Origin: Sthenelais limicola
Lineage: Eukaryota; Annelida; Polychaeta; Phyllodocida; Sigalionidae
Length of the DNA stretch: 64,000 bases
Assembly: GCA_942159475.1 (NCBI GenBank)
Contig: OW804094.1
Span: forward strand, 46,248,966-46,312,965
Direction of reading: 5' to 3'
In this document: in pieces, positions 42,142 through 55,962 of the stretch
Numbering within the stretch: position 1 is the stretch's first letter
How the letters are laid out: the number at the start of each line of letters is the position of its first letter
Position numbers and translations under genes: made by a program
The notes under the pieces: generated by a model
Databases searched by the model: none
What the model saw: the letters and a program-made list of their open reading frames with translations, nothing else
What the model was told of the DNA's origin: nothing

Positions 42142-45100
42142 ATGGCATCAGGGGAGCCAGACAAGAAGCTCAAGTCTATGGCAGAGGAAGGCAATCTCTT
42201 GGAATATATATTGATAAACTACAGATGGGTTTTTGTCGTGCTGTTCTTAATGCCAGCTTCTGTGGTATATGATACATACATGTACTTCAGATGTTGGCTC
42301 ATATTTAAAATGAGCAGTGCGCCAGAAAAGCATGATGAAAAGGTGAAGAATGTACAGAGACAGGTAAGCAAATTGTACTGACTACTGCATGATTCTGTTT
42401 TCAGACTCTTATATCAATTTACGTTAAAGATTAATTAACGATTAACTGCAGATGTGAAAGTACACTCTTAATTGTTAAAAATTATAGTATTATATTAATA
42501 AATAAATGTAACATTAGAGGGAGCATGAGGATATACCATTTCAACAAGCAATTGGCATTGTATTGTAATTCAATTCTCAGGTCATGAAAGAGAACTGTAG
42601 ATTGCATTCGCCGATCTTTGATTGGCTCCGACGGTGCAGCTATAGACTCCCAGGTTTATTATGCAAATATGTATCAGCTGAATCAATATTATATGTAATG
42701 CGACCCTCTGTAAGGGGCAACCAATCTGGAACTTAAGCTTAAGCCGTAACTAAAGCCCGAGACTACGCGGTCTACCTAATCATATATGTATTGATCCCCC
42801 GGAGTGGGCACGATCACGTTCACATCTTAAACAGTTCTAATTTCTAGGAGGTCCTCCCAAGAAGATCCGTATGCAATTATTTAACGAAAAAGAAATGAAG
42901 ACAATCACTCTATATATAAAGCTATATAAGGCATGGATGTATGGGGCAAATGTCCGTTCAAGACAAATTTATCAAATAAATATCCTCCTTATAGTACTAA
43001 TAACATTTAATATACGATCACAAAATCGTCGCTGGGCCTTGGAGTTAGCGTTTATTATTATAAATATATTGCTAATGCCATTGAATAAGGCATTCTTGTT
43101 GATTGAAAAGTATAATAGTTGAATAGTACAACTTTTCTGTCATATGTTCTCTTCAAGGAGAAATTATGGATGAAATGTATGGGAGATACATCTGTTAAGC
43201 CAGTGCCAATACATCGGTTTAAGTAAGAGTTCTTGGACTGTTATAAATATAACGAACGATATGAACCACTAACGCTGTATCTGTTCTTATTGCTGTGCAT
43301 AATAGGGTATATATATATATATATATGCCTGCTGTAATGAATGCACATGCCTTCTGGACATCGTGAACCAATTACATATGTAGTAGTATGACCGAGTGTA
43401 CATATTGGATTACCACTCACTCACCCGTGTTTGGAACAGGCTAGACTATAAGCTACTATACTCTATACTATAGTGTTAAGTCAGGACATATCTCAAATCA
43501 CATTATCATCATTTACCATTATCATGGCTAATATTCACCCTCGAGTCGTTAGATGGATGTTTATATATATATCTATCACTCTTCCTGTATATTACATAAC
43601 CATAGATAAGAACAAGACATGATAGGTTAACCTGTAACTTAATAGCGATCATTGTCAATGTGTATACTTTTATCATAATTGTAGTAAATATTAATTTTCA
43701 GGAGCACGACGAAACTCTCTTGTACTAGTGAGACTGCTGTAACATCCATGAATAAATAAAAACAAATAATTATTAAACTGTAAATCCTTGGATAATTGAA
43801 TGTTTATCAGCATAACATTGTCCTAAACTTATATCAGTGAGTTGGTTTTTATAAAGATTAAAATCTCAATTGGCCGCATGGTCACTAGATTATCATTTAC
43901 CAATTGTTCCACCTTGTATGTGGATCGATTGTTCAGTCTATATAGTATTCTTTCATAAGGGACGAATTCAGATTCCACATTTCCCTAGGTGAGGAAATGT
44001 TTCATTCAGGCCTGATGTTATAAGATGGACTATGTTGTCCGCACAATCTTCAATCCTTTTCGGAATTCATTCGCATTTATGATCGTATTTTCATTGCAAG
44101 TTCTGGCATACATTAAAAAATAATAGTCTACAAACAGATCTGATGATTTGCAAAGAAATTGAAGAACATGAATGAACTATTTATAAATCAAGTCCAATTT
44201 CCAAAATCTAGAATGCTGAACTGAGTTAGGGAACTTGCAATGATTGAAACAGGATTACCCTACGCTGCAAGTGTAAATAGGCCATATGGACACTGGCAGT
44301 AAATCCATTGGGAATTTATCAGAGCATGATCGGAGTGGGGTGTTAGACCTGTTATATGCTAGAAATTATAAGGTATTTTACAGGGAGGACCGCAGTTGAT
44401 AATTGCGGTTGATAATTGCCATCGACGGTAGCGGTTATTGTACCTGTGTAGAGAGACTAAAACATTGTAAAAGCAGATGGGCTTCAAAACCTACAAACTG
44501 TGGAGAACCCCCCCCCCTGACTAGCTCTGACTCACTATCTGATTTATATTGGCAATGAAGCACTATCGATCAATCAATCAAAGATACTAGTAGATGAAAT
44601 CCAAGGGGGACATTAACACTGACATTGATCTCGACAAAGTAAAAGAAGCAATAAGAACATTAGATGAAACGGGATAAAATTCCATGGTAAACGATTGACA
44701 ATGTAGAGAGGTAATAACACTCATCCCCCTAAAGGTTTGGATAGAAGAAAATTGAACAAGTAACAGCGTTTCAGATTGCTATTGACCGTTCCATTGGTTT
44801 ACTGTTAACGGTGGTAGCAGTCTGTTGGTAGTTCACCATTCATCTCATTGCGTTTCCCGAGAGGAAACGAAGCAGAAGCGAGGGTTATGTGGATGTATAC
44901 ACCTCAATATCAGACATACCAAGTCTGATGATTACTAAGCTAAACTTGAAAAAATTTGATATAATACTTTTATCCCACTTTTATCCCACGTCTCCTATCC
45001 CACTGAGTACAGGGCTCTAGCGCATCCTCAAATGCTCCTAGTATTAGGACCACTCAACTCTTACTCATCTCCTAAACTCTACCGTCATTACTTCAATACC

Positions 45101-48100
45101 TCAATTTATCCACTACGGTGGTCAAGCCAATTATTTTCTAAAAATGTTTAGATCTAATGTTGTCTCTTAAATTGATATAAGTACATTTTTATGATTAGGT
45201 GGATTTACTACTACTATCTTAAGATTAACATCGATATAACAGCATTGTATTGGCGTTATCACATGTGGTGGGAGCTTAATGACTGATTAGCTCTGTAGTA
45301 TGCGGTTGAGCATGTTAGGAGAATGTGGATTTAGGGAACGATATGTAGCTGTTAGAGAAAGTCACACCTGATTGTGCCAAAAGATAATAAAAACGTCCAA
45401 TGATTCATAAACGCAGATTTTTATTCTCAGCCAATTACATTGGTTGCAGCATCAGAAGATCATCGATATAATTGCATGATGTTTTAAAGAAAGTAAAGAT
45501 GAAGGCATTATTCTTGCCTTTGATTATATCAAGGCTTTGGGTATGGTTCAGCAGGGGCATTCTGAACATGCCTGAAATGTCGAAGATCTTATAATTCAGG
45601 AGAAGGGTTCACCGTGTGGTGAATGACAACGTTGTATGAAGGACAGGTTTATACTTTAAACATTGGCCATAGCTGTAGCTGGTTTTGGAGCGGAGACGGG
45701 CCTTATAAGACAGGGATGTCCCTGCTTCTATCGTTTGTTTACAAATTCCTATTGGTTGAAAAGTTGGCTTGTATTCAGGGAAGTATTGAAATATTCTATT
45801 TTCCAGGTAAGGAAGTGGAATGATTCTGGCAGGAAGGAGAAAATGTGCACAGCTCGCCCAGCATGGATGGCCGTCAGTCTAAGGGAAGGGAAGTACAAAA
45901 AGTCCCTACAACAGATCAGTGTTAACCTGGTGGATGTCCTGAAGGTGGACACAGAGAGGCGGGTGGTGAGGGTTGAACCACTTGCTTCCATGGGACAGGT
46001 ATCGGCTACGCTGGTAAACTTGGGTTGGACTTTACCCATTGTCCCAGAATTAGATGATCTTACAGTGGGTGAGTTGGATATTTGATTTTTTTGCTCAAAT
46101 TCTTTATTCGGTATTGGTAGAATTGAAAAATACATTCTACATCTAGCCAACTACCTCACATAGCCCACGGGCGATCTTCCCCTGCTTCCTGATGATTCTT
46201 CTGACAAACCCATGGGGTATATGGAACTCAAGTTTAAAAAGCCCGGGTACAATTACGTTTATCTGTAAATTATTATACTTCATGTTTTAAACTGATTTTC
46301 CTATACATACAAATACATTTTGCCACTTAATTTAAACACTCAATTATGTTATCATACATCTTTTAAGAATTCTTGTTATCAGTGTAAGTAGGTATTCATA
46401 TAATCTTTCGTTATTGCAAGTTTATACCGAATAATTTCAAATATATCGTGACATACGATCTGGACTTTAAACCCCTGACTAGAAACAACTAGTCCAGTGC
46501 TGTCATGTCTCGATGGATTGAGCAGAATTATGAAGTTGGGAAGTCTTCAACTATCAAAGATCATGACGTGATATCTGTGCGGTACTATATCATCATGGCA
46601 CTCTTAGCATGGTGCGATTGATAAGAACTATCGGTACCTGGTAGTGAATCTGATTTGTAATGTTAAAATGAATGGAATCATGATCAAAGTCTTTAATAGG
46701 TATGTGAGACGATAACGCTGCTTTTGTTGTAGAATAACACATCAATCATGAATAGTTTGCCCTGGTGAATTTAGGTATATGTATAAATTTATATGTCAAA
46801 TACAAGATCCATTGGTTCAAAATAGGGCCGAAGACCCTCAATCTAATGTCTCCGAACTGTAATCCTTAGCCACCCACCCTTATGTATTCTCGGCAGTGGA
46901 GGAGCAGTTGTGGTATGTACTGAATGTGAAGGTTGGTTGAAGTCATGGTGATGTATATGTTGGAGGAGCAGTTGTAGTATGTACAATGGTACACCCGGAC
47001 TGAACTGTGCATTTATGGACCAAAGAAAAGAAAGTACAAACTATTTCGAATTATATTTTAACACTACCCTTGTGTAAATCAAGGTTTGGCAGGTGGAACT
47101 TTGACATTTACAACTGACTTTTGACTTTTTTCAACTGACTTTGCGACTCTTACATCTGACTTCTTTGACTTTTACAATTGATTTTTACTGACTTTGCAAC
47201 TGACTTTTTTGACTTTACGACCAACTTTTTTTTGACTTTACGACCAACTTTTACCACTTTATGACTGACTTTTTTTTTCATTTAACGACTGACTTTTTTT
47301 CCACTTTACAACTGGCTTTTTCCACTTTACGACTACTTTTCCCACTTTACGACTACTTTTTCCACTTTATGACTGACTTTTCCAACTTTATGACTGACTT
47401 TTACGACTGTCTTTTACAACTTTATGGCTGACTTACAACTTTTCCGACTTTACACTGACTTTTTCAACTTTACAACTGACTTTTTCAACTTTACGCCTCA
47501 TCTTCTATGGTGTCTGACCATATCTATGGGGTCAGGTGTCCCCCACCACCAGGTCCTGGAAAGCCATTAACGCCCTGAGCCTTATTTTTACAATTCAGTG
47601 GTTGATAAAACCACTAAGAGTAGTATTATATGTATGTTAAACCGTTCTTGTTTTTTAAAAAATGAAAAATGTTTCTTTTTGTTTTAGGTGGCTTAATTAT
47701 GGGTGTAGGCATAGAGACTTCTTCCCATAAATATGGCTTAATGCAACATGTGTGTGTGTCCTTTGAATTGGTTTTGGCTGATGGTAGCGTAGTGACATGC
47801 AGCAAGGTTGGTGGAAAGTAATTTTCATTTTCACTATGTTGACCGTTTTCATATGATATTTGTCTCGTAGAGAAGTTATAACGCTTTTCAGTTCGCACAA
47901 CCTGCTAACGATAATGAAACCTTTTAAATTGCTAAAACCGTTCCTCACATAACTTTGAGGTTGTAATATGTGTTTTATATCATAGGCGTTACTCGAATTT
48001 GAACTGAAATTATTTCTAATATCGTCAATAAATTTTTAAGTGATGAGTTTTGATTCTTACGATTATTTCGGAAAATGTCCGTAAAACTGTCACTGTTCCC

Positions 48101-51100
48101 AGGTTTGCTTGTTCGGATTGGCCCGACATTTTTCCTTCTTTACCTGAAACAAATTTGTGGATGATTTTCCACAATTATGTACCCTGCGCTTTCTTTTAAA
48201 CAGGAACAGAATCCAGATTTGTTTTATGCTGTCCCATGGTCCCACGGAACACTTGGTTTCTTAGTATCTGCTGAAATCAGGATCATACCTGCCAAAAAAT
48301 ATGTCCGCGTTGAATACAACCCTATTAGAAATTTCAAAGAACATGTTGATACATTCAACAAAGAAATCCTGAACATGGAAAATGATTTTGTGGAAAGCCT
48401 CGTGTACTCAAAGGACACAGCTGTAGTCATGACAGGAAAGTTCACAGATGAAGCAGAAGCTTCCAAGGTTCGTGATATCATTGTCATAGTACCAGTACTT
48501 GAAGGGTACTTCAAAGAATGATTAATCCAAGTATCTGATTAAATTGTGTACTGTAGTCCTCAAGTCAGAGAGATTTAGATAATATGGTTATTTGTTGTAC
48601 CTGGACTCAATGCTATTAATCAAGTTAAGTTTCAGTAACCATAATTATTAACTGGCCCTTTTGGCCAGAATTCTTGAATTCCGTATCTTCAATAAATAAT
48701 ATTTACATAACCCTCGTTGGTGTAAAACTACAGCTTTAGATATTAGTTAATTAATAAATGTTATTACATCATCTATCTACCCGGGCGGCTAATGCAGTTT
48801 ATTTCAGAAACGTCACTATTCTGTAGTCAATAAATCTGGATTTGAGATGAATAATTAGTAATTGTTTACATTCCAGATCAATGCATTCGGTGCCTATTAC
48901 AAACCCTGGTTCTTCAAGCACGTGGAATCTTTCCTTGACAAAGGCAAAACGGTTGAATATATGCCTGTCCGAGATTACTACCACAGACATACTAGAGCCA
49001 TTTTCTGGCAAATGCAGGTTGGTACGGGTACATTGGTTCTTGTCTAGCCAAGTGATCTAATAAAGTAGTACGAAATAGGCCAGATATTTGGAATACCCAG
49101 TTTGGCTTGAGATAGCGGCAGCTGGCACTGATTTCTTACAGGGGCCGAGGCCTATCTTGGAATTTTACCAGTTCTTGAAGGAAACTCAAGACTGATTTCT
49201 TAAGGAATAGGGATTGCTCAAAGAAAAGTTGGGTTTATATTGGGTAAATCTTCCATCAGTTGAGGCATGTAAGTCCTCTTAGGTAATGTAGATAGAATGA
49301 CACAAGTAGTGATTGTACATACAAAATGCTAGTAGTAAGTAGAGGTTAAGTTACCCTACCTACCGCAGGTTAAAAGGATACACGGTAGGCCTACTGATAT
49401 TGATAAAGTTAACTTTAACCTGACTCGATTTAAGGTTATTTGTCACTAGTGATCAAGGAATGTCCTGTATATCCAGTACTAGACGCCAGCAAATTCTGGT
49501 ACAGTACAGTGCAGTACAAGGGAAGCACTGGACTGAAGAAAATATAAGAAAGTATATATAAAAAAATGGTATACAGCGAATCGGAACAAGGACAATTTTT
49601 TACTGGCTACAAGTGAACGAGAACTTGCCCTGCAAACTATAAAAACGCTATAAGGAGAGGCTAAACATCAAATCCAAAAACAAGAGGACAAAGACATTGA
49701 ACAATATTTCGATTCATATGTAATCGATTAAGAATGTATCTATTTTGTTTACTTCATTTTATATTAGGACACCCTGGAAGATCTGTTTTGGCAGAAGGAG
49801 TCGTCCTAGCTTTTCTGATGTCATTATATTGGAATAAGAACATCACATATATCTGAGGGTGGGTGTGGCTCTAACCACAGCTGTAGCTAGGGGCCCCTCC
49901 ATGTACACAGTGCATCATGCACTAAGCTTGCACCTACACACACAGCTGTGGAGGGGCTGTTCTGTTATTTGTTTTCCATAATCATCAAAGGGAAATGAAA
50001 TAGGATGAACATTGGGCATGGTGTTGTCTTATATATCCTCAAGTTTGGTGGTGATATTAGATGTTTTTCTGCCTCTAAAAGGACTTTTAATTGGAGGCCC
50101 TCTCTTTGTCCTTTGAAAACTGTACCCAAATAATGTAAACACAGGTGACCAAGGCCCCTCTTCCGGGAAAAATTACCCATGAGCCTCTACTCTGACCTTA
50201 GTTCACCAGTCATCATATCCTATTCCAAATCTTCCCAATTAGATAACGTTAAAGTTAATGGTATCTCATATGAGTTATATTAACTTATAAAGTAACGTTG
50301 TTCTCTTCAGGATATTGTGCCATTTGGAAACAACCCTTTGTTCAGGCTGCTGTTTGGCTGGATGATGCCTCCCAAGATTTCCCTGCTGAAGCGCACCCAG
50401 GGTGAGACCATAAAGCGCATGTATGAGAAGCATCAAATCATTCAAGATATGCTGGTGCCTTATGACAAGCTTGGTGATTCCCTCCTTTGCTTCCATGAGG
50501 AAATTAACGTGAGTATACCTGATGATAATTTTCTATATATTGTACTATTGCACTTTGACGCAATATTTTCCCAGTTTCTCCTGGTATATTCTTTTATTTA
50601 TAATTTCCTTGGGGTCAAGCACGAGTTTTATACACTTACATTATTTTCAACTCAATATTATGTGTATAGAATTGTGCGCTCATTAATGCGTTTGCCTTTA
50701 TAATATGAAAGGCCATTGACATTGTAAAATAGTATTAATGTTTTCATCATGGAAGAGGCATATGGAATTTAAGAGAGAATTGAAAATTGTTTTTTAAAAG
50801 TTTTAAATCATGAAAATCTATTTGTACTACATTAATGTTTTATATCTTATATTTCTGCGCAGATGTACCCTTTGTGGCTCTGTCCCTTCAAACTTCCCAA
50901 CAATCCCGGTATGGTGCATCCTAAAGGTGATAAAGAGGTCATGTATGTTGACATTGGAGCCTATGGTGCACCTAAAACAGCTAACTACAACAATGTGGAA
51001 ACTACACGCAGACTTGAAGCATTTGTGATGAAATCTGATGGGTGAGTTAGTTGTCATTGTTTTAAAAGTATACACATGGGTCACCCATATCTCTTATGCA

Positions 51101-51452
51101 AGTTCCGAATATTGTCAACAGTAATTGTAGTTGTAATGGTAGATGGATTGAATAAATCTGGATGTGCTAACAGTTCGATTTAATCCCAAGTAGTCATGCC
51201 AACATTGCGTGAGTGTCTGCCATATTGATAAGTGATTGACCTATTAGACCCTTGAACTTTACTCTGTTCATATTTAACCTTTGTTTTATTTGATCCAGCT
51301 TCCAGATGCTATATGCTGATTCATATTTGACCCGAGAAGAATTCAGGAAGATGTTTGACCACACCCTTTATGATAAGATGCGCAAACATCTGAAATGTAC
51401 AGATGCATTCCCCGAAGTTTATGACAAAGTTAATAGAAAAGCAAGGGTATGA
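42142..51452 (+). CDS. DHCR24: Delta(24)-sterol reductase (24-dehydrocholesterol reductase)
   Basis: FAD-dependent ER membrane enzyme that reduces the delta-24 double bond of sterol side chains (desmosterol to cholesterol), using NADPH. Exons: 42142-42363, 45807-46068, 47688-47806, 48204-48467, 48877-49017, 50311-50508, 50863-51041, 51299-51452; 512 codons plus stop with every phase closing (human protein 516 residues). N-terminal membrane helix [18 protein letters not shown], then the PCMH-type FAD-binding domain: [67 protein letters not shown]. Later blocks [58 protein letters not shown] and [10 protein letters not shown] match the vertebrate protein closely. It is intact and conserved. In invertebrates that have lost de novo sterol synthesis the enzyme can serve in converting dietary sterols. 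Confidence 0.97.
45481..45800 (+). mobile_element. Decayed LINE reverse-transcriptase relic in DHCR24 intron 1
   Basis: Across frame breaks the translation reads like a non-LTR reverse transcriptase: [18 protein letters not shown] (compare pGiil.fDfeKAFDsv, with the second Phe-Asp lost), then LIRQGCP (RQGCPLSP), then [10 protein letters not shown] (..E.LAC.IR). It stops just before the acceptor of exon 2, whose exon starts at 45807. Confidence 0.5.
47101..47495. repeat. Minisatellite of CAACTGACTTTTT-type units
   Basis: About 400 bp of degenerate tandem units of roughly 20 bp built from ACTGACTTTTT and CCACTTTACG, in DHCR24 intron 2. One strand has almost no runs of G. Confidence 0.9.
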
Positions 51453-51756
51453 GTAAGCCAAAAATATGCTTGGTATGGGAGTGTTTATACTCAGTCTAGA
51501 CACTTTTTAATGCTCCGAAAAGCGTTAGTTAGAAAATTCGGAATTCACTTGGAAAACACTTGCAAGTGATCGTTGTTGATATGTTTCCCACCTTTTGTGA
51601 GTAGGATTTTTTAAAACTAGATTTTAGCAATTGGCCGGCACCTTTGTATTTGCGCACCTGCGTAATTACCAAAGTCTTTCATTCCACATCGATATTAACA
51701 TCATTTATGTGTCTATTTATTATTTATGTACCTTCAATTGAATGGTAAAATATACT

Positions 51757-51880
51757 CCCTTGGAAACTTAATACATTTTGCCTACGGGGATCGAATCTTT
51801 ACATAAGTCCCTTGGAAACTTATTATACCTTGCCTGCCGGAGATCGATTTTTGACATTCCCTTGGAAACTTAAAATCTTG
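51757..51880. repeat. Three ~51-bp tandem units downstream of DHCR24
   Basis: CCCTTGGAAACTTA starts at 51757, 51809 and 51859, each followed by a diverged CTTGCCT..GGGATCGA-like block. Placed about 300 bp after the stop codon, so probably within the 3' UTR. Confidence 0.85.
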
Positions 51881-54000
51881 CCTCCTGGTGAACGTTTTTT
51901 TTTGCCTTAAAGAGTTTGATGAGGTGTTTCAATTCATCAGTGTTATAAAATGACGATATTTCTGTAATTCTTGCCCTCATTACTTGAGCTATGATTAACT
52001 CTGGAACAAGACAGGGAAGTGCGTGTATGAGTCTATTTAATGCATGTGTCCCGTTTGTATTTTTTTCGTATATACAGGTTAGGAATGAAAATTATGATTA
52101 TGAAAGTTTCTTAATCATCTTTCTGCTGTTGCCATTATGAGCCAGAAGGAAGATACTTTTCTTTTCATCATTCAGTGTTATGTTTAACTTTTAAGAATTC
52201 ATTCAGTCAAATACCTCTCATGAACACATTATTTAGTTCAATGTGAAATGATATGTCCAAAGTGAAATATCTCTGATATATAATATATATATCCATGAAT
52301 GTCACCTTAAAGATCTTTAGTACGTATATCTTGCCATATGTGTTTACCCGCTGTATGTTTATTTATTACTTCATCTAATGGAGATGAGGTATTTAATTTA
52401 TGGTATTATAAGTTTGTTTGACAAAATGTAATCCAAGATCACTTAGGTACCTAGGAGAAGCTTGCCTAGATTGACACCTAGGCAACGCATTTAAACAACC
52501 TGTTAAATGTTATGCGTTTTTTGTAATTGTTTGAATGTTTGGCTTTCAATCAAAATTAAAAATAATGTGATTCCTGATATCGTGCTTAATTCGACACTTC
52601 CTGTCAGTGTTCCATTGATGGGAGCTCAATCATGACTGTGGGCTATGATGGCAGAATGCTCATTACATGTAAAAGGAACGAAATTTCCTAAAATAAAAGA
52701 CGCTAAAATAATTAGATAATTCTGTTTTCATTTCTCATGAGTTTGACCAATTATTATATGTTTCTTTATGACGACTTTTTAAGCCTTAAAAGTAAAATTT
52801 CAAAGTAACCTAAATATGGTTCCATTCGTGACAATTACTACATGGACACAAGGTTAATTTCGCGCAACAAACATTATAAAAAGGCATATTTTAAAAAATG
52901 AATACATAAATGTATGAACACAGTATCACATTTCAGCGATATAAAATCAGACCATTCATTCTAGAGATCCACAACAGTTCACATCTTACGTAAGCATAGT
53001 GGTGATAAGATAAAAACATAGGTGAAGTGGCCATTGAGTCGCCTGGATACAGATCGGTTATAATGTGTGGACTTGGATACAGATCGGGTATAAATGTAAG
53101 GATTAACTACATGAAACTTGCACTTTATAGGGACCTGAGTGGGTATTAATTCCGGGGAAACAGAAACTATTTTCATCCATCCATCAAACTTAAATGAACC
53201 CAAATTTAACAAAAGGACGGCATCCACAAAATTATACAGAAGGATATAGCTAGTGCATCCCATTGCAGTAGTGTAGGTAACGAGTCACTTTATACCTCTA
53301 TATACCGTAAGTTGTAACTTAAAAGTCTAGTCTAAGGGACCCTCTGGAAGAGCTGTGGCTGCTCAGAAGAGGACAGACCCATTTCCGATGCAAATTATCG
53401 TATATTTTTATCATGTACTGTTTTCGGAAATAAACAATATGTATACATACATACATTACTTTCCTCTCGAAATTTCATGATAAAGGGAAGATCAAGGATG
53501 ATCCTCAAGGTATTTGATGTGCGTACCCATTTAAAGTTGCAGCCATTGATTGATTTATATTGAGAGGGAAGTGCGAAGGTAGAAAGATACATGCCTCTCT
53601 TTATAGTAATTTTTACGAGTTGTGGTTATGGACAGATGAGAACTATTTAGGTCGACAAGGGGACATAATCACGTTGTGTAACTGTAAGTACCAGTGACCA
53701 TGGTGGGTGCATTTGTACGCACTTCGCCTTATGTCCTTATACAGGTCACACAGGTCAGAATATACATCTATGACTTCTTTACGTAAAGATAGATATTAAA
53801 AATTTGTGGTTCAAAAGAAATATAAAACGGGACATATATATATAAATTTGAGTTCACTTTTTAATGCCCTTAATTCATCTGGAGTCGATATTTTATTTCA
53901 GAGGTTGAAAGTGGGTATGCTTTGAATGAATAATAATCGCTCCTCGTCAACATCCCGAATGGAATTTTTTCTGAACATAAACGCTTGATGTTATTAGTTT

Positions 54001-54215
54001 GAACAGAAACAGAAACAGAAACAACATTGACAGAGGTTTACCTAAACGGATGAGAAGAAATCTAAAATTAGATAGAAGTTTTCAGAATGAAGTCCACAAA
54101 TACTATGTTAAGAGTTTGAATAGAAGTTTTCAGAATGAAGTCCACACATACAATGTTAAGAGTTTGAATAGAAGTTTTTAGAATGAAGTCCACAAATACG
54201 TTGTTAAGAGTTTGC
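54001..54215. repeat. (ACAGAA)n followed by 48-bp tandem repeat, three units
   Basis: A hexamer run at 54001-54024 is followed by three units beginning TAGAAGTTTT at 54073, 54121 and 54169, an exact 48-bp period. Two units remain open in one frame (NRSFQNEVH), but no gene context supports translation. Confidence 0.92.
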
Positions 54216-55962
54216 ATATTTTAATAACATTAAATATAGGACAAGCACGAGACAACAATATCATGTATGAAACCAGCATCTGATAATAAATGTGAAATGG
54301 ACGGACATGTATCTCTGATACTGATCTAGAGTAAAACACACAATGAAGGTAAACTTGTTATTCAATTACACTGTTGACACAAAATATCACAAAGTGCAGA
54401 CACATTATCTAAGGTGTTGAATACACATATATGCTTATATGACTGATAAAAAAATGGATGAAGTGATTCCATTTCAAGACACTTGTGATCAATATCTTAA
54501 CCATTCATTTTAGAGAACTCACAATATAAAATATCTTTCATTTTAATTCCTTTCATTTCTTCCATATTGAGGATTCAATTTCACAAAAATTATTTGAATT
54601 GACAATTTTTAAAAATACACGAGAATTAACAGTATACACCAACATTCATCCCCGTCGTTGTACACCCATCAGTATAAATGTGAGTATGAGTTTGTAAATA
54701 GAAAACCATGGAATGATATTTTGCATTATATTAGAATTATCTCGAAAAACGTTCATCCCAATAGCACATGTGTATAAGAATTTAAGTACAAGTTTATGTA
54801 AATGATTGGAATATACTTCTAGAATTTCATCGACACCTCCATCCAGTTCCAAACGGACATATAAAATGAGATTAATAATATGATGACTTTGAATTAGCAT
54901 GTGATTATGGATGAATTGCATGTCATTCACTCTACATGTTTGTCAGATAACTATACTAACATTTCCATAAATATATAGAATATACAGCAGCAACACGGAA
55001 TGATATTAAACAATCGTAAAATTTCGAGTCAACATCAAATTCATTAGCACCTAATGATAATCGATAGAATAATAAAATATCATAGGAATAATTTCAAGAT
55101 ATAAATTTCAATTTGTGTAAGCATCGTAACACATCTATTGCGATAAAAATAGTTGTGTAAGTATGAGTAATATGTAGCCGACTTCCGTCTCCAGTATATC
55201 ACAAGGGTCCCTGTTGTAGTACCGTATTGTGTATTCATTAGTACCACAAGACAGTAATAACAAATGGTAATTTCTATTAATAAACTGTATTATAAATTAG
55301 TGGCTGGAATTTGCCATTAATATTGAATAATTAGATGAGAATTTCATTTTGGTCGTTCTTGCTCCGAGGATCAAGCTTGCAGAGGCATATTACCTCTTTG
55401 AAACAGTGCATGCTCATGCCAATTTCCTGGCATATTCATCTTCTTGCAACCGGGAAATCATTAACCTTTTCACTGCTTTTTTTCTCTTTCCCAACAACAC
55501 GCGTAGGTAAGATTGAGTAGACACCTGAGTACCACATGTTTACAGTTTTATAAGGGTAGTATAATCTTATTAGGTTACCCTAACTTTCTAAATATCATCG
55601 TAAGATGGTAAAAACGATAGACATTATTTTTCAGGGTAGAGTCTAGACGGATCCGGTTGAGAATCATGTGCAAGTAATAAAGTTGCGATTGGCAACAAAC
55701 TGATGTAAAATGAGTTTCCTCATGTCATAAGAAGTTTTAAAATCCATTAGTTAGACAAATCTCAAGATCGATACAATCTCAACAGTGCTAGAATAAACAA
55801 AGCGTTTTGAATGCATCTATCCTATACCCTACCAATGATAACATTAGATTAAGATTATATTTGTTTTCCCTGATATGGCTTAGGAGGAGACGGTCGGTGT
55901 CAACGTCACCCCCTCCCTGCATGGTGTGATATGCATCGATATACATTTGGCGAGGATCACAT

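Larger units (their letters stand above)
51453..55962. other. Convergent intergenic region between DHCR24 and coiled-coil gene
   Basis: Both neighbours end here. AT-rich; apart from the tandem repeats listed I saw no exons. A DHCR24 polyadenylation signal could be AATAAA at 52692-52697. Confidence 0.5.
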
